Assembly (NCBI GenBank): GCA_020912385.1
Contig: CP087207.1
Span: forward strand, 2,914,001-2,978,000
Direction: 5' to 3'
Length of the DNA stretch: 64,000 nt
From: Neofusicoccum parvum
Taxonomy: Eukaryota > Ascomycota > Dothideomycetes > Botryosphaeriales > Botryosphaeriaceae
Shown here: one piece after another, positions 58,001-64,000 of the stretch
How the letters are laid out: each line of letters opens with the position of its first letter
How positions within the stretch are numbered: the first letter of the stretch is position 1
Program-made: the position numbers and the translations under genes
Notes under the pieces: generated by a model
Seen by the model: only the letters and a program-made list of their open reading frames with translations
Databases searched by the model: none
Told to the model about the DNA's origin: nothing

Positions 58001-58549
58001 TCTTTGAGTGTGGATGTGTTAAAAAAAAATTGTCCCAGATAACATGATGTCCTGATTTCCTCCTCTTTCTCATCCTTCATGAGTGGGGTATAATGAATCC
58101 CTTCAAAAACAAAAAAGACCCAATTACCCATGCTCCTGAAAAAAAAACTTCCCATATCCATCCCAAAAAACCTAAAGGCACACAAGAATGCCGAAGGTAT
58201 TCATCCCAATACTAAAACCAAAGACGACATGCTCTCCTAAAGTCAGCTCTTGACCTGGATAGGAGTGGTGATGATTCGCCGCCGACATAAAACTCGTGAC
58301 CAAAAAAGGGGGGCGGCTCGCGTAAGACAAGGAAGCCGCGCTAGCCCCATGACCAATAACAACGCCAAGGTAAAAGGGGCCTGTCAGGAGTCGTTTGAAG
58401 AATGTATGAGAAGATGATGCAAATGATGAGGTGAGAGTCCGGGGTGTCGATGTAGGTGCTCCGTGGTATTGAAATGTGAACCGAGCAGGTGAAAATGCCC
58501 GACTTGTGGAAAGGGTGGTCCTAGCAGAAGTTGAATCCGTGATCGAGTT
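55040..58549. other. Long convergent gap (3.5 kb) with one doubtful small gene
   Basis: A leftward set of short open pieces with good donors (GTAAGT near 55810, GTGAGT near 55740 and 55625) ends in a 79-codon frame 55457-55218. That frame closes FQRRYGRFINDEYGKVFNPY then AGYCSIVAALGQL. It could be the last exon of a small unrecognised gene starting near ATG 55829; I cannot join the exons reliably. 55.9-56.5 kb is AT-rich and featureless. 57.6-58.5 kb is probably the long 3' UTR of STB3. Confidence 0.35.
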
Positions 58550-59827
58550 TTACATCGAGCCCATCTTCAACAGCGCCTCGATAGCCTCCCTTTCCTGCGG
58601 GTTTTGTTGAGCCATAGTCGTCCAGCCGGCCGGAGTAGCACCAGAAGCAGGCGTTGGGCGCTCCTGATAGCTTGCTGACACGCCTCGAGGGCTGGCCCTG
58701 CTCTTCATATAGGCGTGGGAGAAGCTCCTGGGCTGTGGTGACATGTGAACTCGAGCAGCGGTGTTCCTCGAGAGTCGATTGTAGTCTCTCATGACACCAC
58801 CTCTGCCCAGGCCGCCACCAAAGCCGCCCATGCTGCCCTGACGTAAGCCCTGAGCGCCGATACCGGCCCAGTCCTCTTCATCCGTGGCTTCGTCTTCCTC
58901 GTCCAGTTCGATATCATCGTCCATGTTTTCCGGCGCAGCCGGAGAATCATAATCCATGTCATCGCCGTCCATGGACATCTTGTCGGCCTCGTGCTCAGCC
59001 ATGTTCATGTCGACGTCATAGTCGGACGTGTCACGGCCGCTGATGGCAGAGCTAGCGGCCCAACTGCCCGAGTAGAGATCCTCGCGACGGCTCGGGTGGC
59101 CGTGGCGCGCAAAATTCGCGCGGTCGCCTAACCGCGGAATCTGAAGCCCGTCTGCGGACATAGCGTAGCTGTCCGGCACGCTGGCAGGCGGCGAGAAAGC
59201 TGCCTGCCTCATACCACTGACCGGGATGCCGTTCCCGGCAGTGTTGCGTTCCGGCCGCGGCTGACCCATGATGTACGCGTCCCAGCGGCCCCAGCCCACC
59301 TTCTCAAACACGACTTCGCCTTCCTTCACGGCGCTGCTGCCCACGGTGCGGCTTTCCAGCGCGGCAACAACCAAGCGGCGCGCCTTAGCTTGTGGTATGC
59401 GGGAGAAGCCTGGGACAGACTGCGCCAAGTTCATGAGAACATGGCGGATGGCAACGGGGCCGTTGTTCAGCAAGATGTCGGGGAGGTGGTGCTTGGCGAG
59501 CATGGTCGGAGTAATGGTGTCGGTGGCCTCGAGGCCGGACAGGGCGGCGCTGGAGAGCGGCGCGGGCTGCGCGGGCTGCTCCGCGTCGAGCAGGTCGACG
59601 TCGGAGTCATTCTGGGTATGGTGGGCGGTATTGGGGACTGAGGCGGAGTGCAGCTTGTGCTGCGGAGGCAGGGTCGGGGAAATGGAGTTCGGCGGAGTAG
59701 GGAGCATGGCGGCTCGGTGGTTGCTAGTAGCTGGGTCCTGCGACTTGGGGATCTCGACAGAGGAGGTGTGGGAAGCGAAAGCCCTCGCAAAGGGAGAGAT
59801 GGGCTTGCTTGGTGCGGTGGAAGCCAT
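58550..59827 (-). CDS. STB3: Stb3-domain protein (Sin3-binding, RRPE-associated)
   Basis: Intronless, 425 residues from ATG 59827. The Stb3 domain (about residues 78-190) is evident: ATDTITPTMLAKHHLPDILL, NNGPVAIRHVLMNLAQSVPG, FSRIPQAKARRLVVAALESR and VVFEKVGWGRWDAYIMG. Yeast Stb3 binds the ribosomal RNA processing element and recruits the Sin3 deacetylase to repress ribosome-biogenesis genes when TOR is inactive. Upstream is a disordered leader. Downstream are an acidic stretch (DMDYDSPAAPENMDDDIELD), a Gly-rich piece and the C-terminal QNPQEREAIEALLKMGSM, a short helical motif seen at the end of these proteins. The symbol is by domain; orthology is inferred. Confidence 0.88.
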   Translation of the reverse strand: MASTAPSKPISPFARAFASHTSSVEIPKSQDPATSNHRAAMLPTPPNSISPTLPPQHKLHSASVPNTAHHTQNDSDVDLLDAEQPAQPAPLSSAALSGLEATDTITPTMLAKHHLPDILLNNGPVAIRHVLMNLAQSVPGFSRIPQAKARRLVVAALESRTVGSSAVKEGEVVFEKVGWGRWDAYIMGQPRPERNTAGNGIPVSGMRQAAFSPPASVPDSYAMSADGLQIPRLGDRANFARHGHPSRREDLYSGSWAASSAISGRDTSDYDVDMNMAEHEADKMSMDGDDMDYDSPAAPENMDDDIELDEEDEATDEEDWAGIGAQGLRQGSMGGFGGGLGRGGVMRDYNRLSRNTAARVHMSPQPRSFSHAYMKSRASPRGVSASYQERPTPASGATPAGWTTMAQQNPQEREAIEALLKMGSM

Positions 59828-60959
59828 ATTGGAGGATTCGCGGTGGGTTGTTGCTTCTATATGTGCGATAGCATGAGTCAGCGCGTGTCAAGGCCAGCGG
59901 CGAAAGGAGACGCGACGTCGTCTTTGTGGCGACAAAGGGGCACCAACGGATGTGTCAAGCTGCAGATACGCGTGATCGTGCCTGGTAAGTTATGCGACTG
60001 GTGTGCAGCGCGTGGATGAAGACGGCGAGGCAGTTGGGGAGAGCTGCGTCGGCCGGATGCGGAGGCGCGTTGCGTGTCGGCGGGCGGCGTGGCTGCTTGC
60101 TGACTGGAGCTAAGCCGCAGGGAATAAGAAGCTGGGAGCGTCGGTCGCAGACTGTCGCTGTTCGTAGGCTCTGTTTCGCGGATGTGCGGGAACTCTGATG
60201 TCTTGTTTGGGTGCGTGGTGAGGTCTGGAAGCGCTGGAGGCAGTTGTGACGGTCGCGACCCGGGCTGGTTCCCTGGTTGTTACTGTCCTGTAGCACGGAT
60301 CAGGCGGGCCTGCCAGCTTGCGCCAAAGGAAGAAACACAGTCTCGATCGCGCCTTCTGATTGGCCTGGAGGGCGGCGATAAATGACCAAGGCAGCGGGCG
60401 CTGATTACGGGCTGGCGGGCTGGATTAGCTGGATTAGCTGCAACTCTCCCGCCGAACATTCGCGATTGCGATGCCGATGCCTCTCAACACCGGCACCCAG
60501 GGACCGCGCCGTCGCAGGACCCTGCGCTCCCGCTCCCGCGCTGCACTGCTGCCCGCTGCGAGTCGCGAGGCGGCCCTGCGGCAGGTCCTTCGCCCACCGC
60601 GCCTCCCTCATCGCGATGGCGGTGCTGGCTGCGCCGTCGCGACCGGACGTCACGCGCAGCCGCCTTCCCTGTCGGGTGCATCATCCCACATCCCACTCTC
60701 TCTTCCGCAGATGCGGAGCGCGACGGAGGATCCACCGACGCGAGCACGTTCCCACGGCAAAGCTCGGAAAGTGGATTCGCAGCGCACCAGCGGCACTGAA
60801 AGCGCCGCCCAACACCATGCGTCCGTTCCCCGCACACCGAGCCTGCCCGAGCGCCAAGGCGTGCAGCGCGATAACCCACCGACGCCGACGCTCTGCGCGA
60901 TAAAAAGCAACCAGAGCCCCACGTGCCCCCCATCTCAATCCTCCGTGAAGCCGCCTTCG
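59828..60959. other. Intergenic, STB3 promoter and TOP3 3' flank
   Basis: GC-rich. A direct repeat of TGGATTAGC occurs near 60420-60440. Frames of up to 227 codons are low-complexity and are rejected as genes. Confidence 0.45.
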
Positions 60960-63217
60960 TCACTGCTGGTTCAGCACGTATTTCCGCATCGCCTGCCGCG
61001 CGTAGAGTTAGCCTGCCGTGGCCTGATCCTCAACCAAAAATCGACGATTGCGAGCCCAGCGTGCGCACACGTGTCTGCGGGACTCACATTCTTGAGGTGG
61101 TGGATCTGTGCCGTCGTACGCACATACACCTCGCGATACTGCTCTAGGCTCTGATGAACGACGTCGTGCTTGGTCGTGGACCCGGCGCAAATGGCGCGCA
61201 TCTGCTGCTCCATCTGTTGGACGTGCCCCGCTTGGCGTCAGTTTTTGGGAATCCCACAATCCGTACCAGCCGCCAGCCCGAAAATTCCAAAATTCAGACA
61301 TCAACACACAAAGAAATTGACGCACCTGTTTGCGCAAGAACGGCTTGCTCAAGCTCGTCTCAAACCCTACGTCGTCGTAGCCCGTGATCAATGCCACTCC
61401 CAGCGTCGATGGGATGAATTCTTGAACGCCACTGTTTCCACCTCCAGCTGCTGCATTGCTGGCCCCTCTTCCACCGCGCCCCCTTCCCCTTCCCCCTCTG
61501 GCCCCTCTTCCGCCCCGGCCACCCGGTGCACCTTCTTCCAGGGCCTCACCGCCGGCATCACCATGTCCACCGCTTCGGGGTCGAGTCATGACATATTCGC
61601 GCTCCTTGATTTTGGCGATGTGCTCGGCCATGGTTGCATCCGTGCCGATGCCGTTCGCGTCCATCAGTGAGATCAGCTCTGGCTCTGTGAGGTATCCGGG
61701 TGGGCTAGTCTTGCCCTCGCCCATGTTGGCTTCAGTGGGCTCAAATACTTCGCCTACGGCGAAGTCCGGAAGCTGCTGGCTACTTTCCCATTTATCGTAA
61801 GGATAGACTTCGAGATAGTTGCGCTCGAGCACCTTTAACCCGTGTGTGCGGAACGTCTCGCTTCCGTACAGGATCTCGATGTCGGTGGCCTCACCCTTAG
61901 CGTCTTCGGAACAGCAGGCTAGGAACCGACGGACAACGAATTCGTACACCCGCCGTTGATTGTCGTCTTGAAGCGCTGTCTTTTCCACGAAATTGACAGG
62001 ATGGATTGGAGGATGGGCCTGGTCGTTGTTGCGGCCATTTCTAGGTTGGCGAAAGCCACCGCCTCCTGTCAGCATTTGCGCGTAGTTTCCCCAGTCTCTT
62101 GATTGGTGCTGTTTCTCGATGATCCTCCTGAGATCCATGCCTCTATCAAACTGGTCCGTCTCCGTGCGGGGGTAGCTTATCCAGCCGTGCTGATAGAGCT
62201 GTTCGGCAGCCTTCATGACCGCCTGGCTGTCCATGCGGAGATAACGACTGCCCATCTTCTGAAGTTCGACCGTTGTCAGAGGGAGGGGCCTCCACTTGCT
62301 CGTAGGTTTCTTCTGCATCTTCGTGACCTTTGCCTGCTTGGCTGAAAGGCAGCGTTCGAAGAGAACGGTAACGGCCATGCGATCAAACAGGTGAACCCTA
62401 CTCCAGTTGAAATTGACTTTGATGTCTTCTTTGACGTGCATGACTTTGATATTCCAGAAAGTCTCAGGTACGAAATTTTTGACGCGGAAATAGCGGTCGA
62501 CGACGAAACCCAGGGTAGGGAATTGACACGACCCGTAGCTGATTACACCCTCACGTCCGATCATGTTGCCCAGAGTTTGCGTCTGCATGCGTGTGAAGGC
62601 AGCTCCGATCCGAAGGTCGAGCTCAATGCGCGCTGCAACGGCAAACGCGGCTCGCTCATCAATTTCGATGGGGTTTCGAGCAGCAGTGAGGACGTGGGCC
62701 CGTTCAATGTTGCTAAACCTCGCACGCTTCACCTCAATATTCCTGTTGCCCTTCCGCGCCCATTCGCGGATCTCGGTGCCAATGTGTTCGCCTTCGCGAT
62801 CACAGTCGGTCCAGATGAACAAGCCATCGCAGCGTCTCGCCAAGTCTTGAATATTTTGAGCAATGCCCTTCTTGTCGTCGGCAACGAAGGTCCTTATGGG
62901 CGCATCGAAGAGCTCTTGAGGGCGGCAGGAGTTCCAATAGCGGTACTGATCGGTGAAGTCTTGAGAGGTCAAATGGCCAGCGACAGCGGTGAACACGACG
63001 TGGGAGTTACCCCAGCGGTGGCCGAAGTTGTACTGGAACTCATGGTTGCTGATGTACTGCGTGCCTCGAACTCTTTGCTGGAAGCGCGCGTTAGCAAAAA
63101 AAAAAAGCGATTGGAGCCTGACACGAGACTCACGCTGCGCATCTGCCTGCCGGAAAGGTGCTCTGCAACAGCTTTGGCTATCGAGGGCTTCTCAGCCACG
63201 CACAGAATCCTCCCCAT
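60960..63217 (-). CDS. TOP3: DNA topoisomerase III (type IA)
   Basis: Start MGRILCVAEKPSIAKAVAEH (Toprim). The first intron is ~63140-63090, followed by RGTQYISNHEF and GHLTSQDFTDQYRYW. The Toprim acidic triad is in FIWTDCDREGEHIGTEI. The active-site Tyr is in HGWISYPRTETDQFDRGMDL. Other blocks: NDQAHPPIHPVNFVEKTALQ, SPPGYLTEPELISLMDANGI, GTDATMAEHIAKIKEREYV. An RGG-type run of ~40 residues (GGRGGRGARGGRGRGRGGRG) follows, then VQEFIPSTLGVALITGYDDV. Two terminal introns give FLRKQ-MEQQMRAICAGST and LKN-AMRKYVLNQQ, stop at 60960. Top3 resolves single-strand crossings with the RecQ helicase and Rmi1. There is no C-terminal zinc finger, as in other fungi. Divergent from the DUF1295 gene, 263 bp apart. 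Confidence 0.93.
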
Positions 63218-63480
63218 GTTGTTGTGTGCAAGTCCATGGGGGTGCAGGGTGGCTTTTGGCGTGTGCAGGTGGTGGTGAGGCGCGCAGACGCGTCTGGTGG
63301 TTTTTTTGCAGCGTCTGGCAGCTGCGACGGAGCTTTGACGCGGGGGCTGCCGCGCTAGTGCCTGATCCCTGCGACGATCCACAATCTCGTCTGGTGGTGA
63401 CGTCCTTTACCTCCCATTGGCAACAGCACCACAGACTCTCCCTCTCCGCTGCATTCTTCAAACCACCGCCTCCCGCAGCC
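63218..63480. promoter_or_regulatory. Short bidirectional promoter (TOP3 / DUF1295 gene)
   Basis: 263 bp between the two start codons. No TATA seen. Confidence 0.45.
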
Positions 63481-64000
63481 ATGCCGCTCGTTGCCGCCAG
63501 CACCGTGCTGCCGGCACTCACCAGTCTCAGCGATTGCGCTGACTGGTCCAAGACTGTCGAACCGTTCATCCCACAACTCAAGACTCTCCCGGCAGACATC
63601 GTCCAGCACATCTCAAGCCTGGAAGAGTTGAAGGCCATTTACCTCACCACGAACCCGCTCATCTCCGCTTTCGCCTTCTCCGTCGCTCTCGCTCCTCTGT
63701 TCCTTGTTGCCTCAGAGATCAACAGGAATTGGTCGCAGGTCGACCGCTTCTGGAGCCTCCTGCCGACCGTATACAATGCACACTTTGCACTCTGGGCACA
63801 CTTGGCCGGGCTGCCAACTCAACGGGTTGACAATGTGCTAGCTTTCAGCACCCTGTGGAGTGTAAGCTCTCTGACACTGGCAGAAGACCTGGCAGAAAGC
63901 TCTCAGACCACTGACTGGAACAGATTCGTTTGACCTACAACTATTGGCGGAAAGGCGGATACAACATTGGTTCCGAGGACTATCGCTGGGAGATAATCCG
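63481..64000 (+). CDS. DUF1295 steroid-5-alpha-reductase-like membrane protein (partial, right edge)
   Basis: ATG 63481 opens MPLVAASTVLPALTSLSDCA. A membrane helix follows (LISAFAFSVALAPLFLVASE), then the family block SQVDRFWSLLPTVYNAHFAL and LAGLPTQRVDNVLAFSTLWS. A GTAAGC intron (about 63861-63928) joins LWS to IRLTYNYWRKGGYNIGSEDY. This order, DRxWSxxP...RLTxNxxRKGGY...EDYRW, is that of the DUF1295/3-oxo-5-alpha-steroid 4-dehydrogenase superfamily, NADPH-dependent reductases in the ER membrane. The substrate is unknown. The gene continues beyond the window. Confidence 0.88.

Overview
The window looks like nuclear DNA of a filamentous ascomycete (Pezizomycotina). Most genes contain short GT-AG introns (about 45-120 nt) with CTGAC or CTAAC branch sites. 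The proteins belong to fungal families: Ppo oxygenase, Clr5, HET-like, Stb3, Sip3/Lam and fungal P450s. The codon-rich GC genes and the gene set would fit a Dothideomycete, possibly Botryosphaeriales, but that placement is an impression and not a proof. I see no tRNA or 5S genes, no CRISPR array and no intact transposon.

Layout. 1-2.8 kb: the N-terminus of a probable MFS permease (runs off the left edge) and a fructosyl-amine/sarcosine-oxidase-like flavoenzyme. 3.4-12.3 kb: an accessory-looking island with three F-box/LRR-like proteins, a Clr5-domain gene and a C2H2 protein; two of the five carry apparent frameshifts. 13-16.5 kb: a Ser/Thr-rich single-pass membrane protein and an alpha/beta hydrolase. 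17.5-21.6 kb: a membrane-anchored HET-like protein whose reading frame runs directly into a diverged MFS transporter. 23-26.5 kb: a secreted DUF5695-type six-hairpin-glycosidase-like protein and a MAPEG protein. 27.5-33.6 kb: a convergent oxylipin/secondary-metabolism pair, made of a psi-factor-producing (Ppo) dioxygenase-P450 fusion and a kaurene-oxidase-like P450 that looks damaged in its central linker. 34.5-64 kb: mainly housekeeping genes. These are Sip3/Lam sterol-transfer protein, KRI1 (ribosome biogenesis), a U6 snRNA gene, a TBC1D5-like Rab GAP, a HExxH protein, a disordered protein, a small methyltransferase-like protein, a TPR protein, STB3, TOP3 and the start of a DUF1295 reductase-like membrane protein.

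Highlights. The U6 snRNA gene is interrupted by a 61-nt spliceosomal-type intron just 3' of the catalytic core. The HET-like/MFS open fusion joins an incompatibility-type sensor fold to a transporter. The Ppo gene has a 47-nt poly-C tract inside its last intron. Several genes sit in ribosome-biogenesis control (KRI1, STB3 and a protein with a faint Sfp1-like look), but they are dispersed and not obviously an operon-like cluster. Splice junctions were read by eye from frame, donor/acceptor and family conservation; those not resolved are stated.
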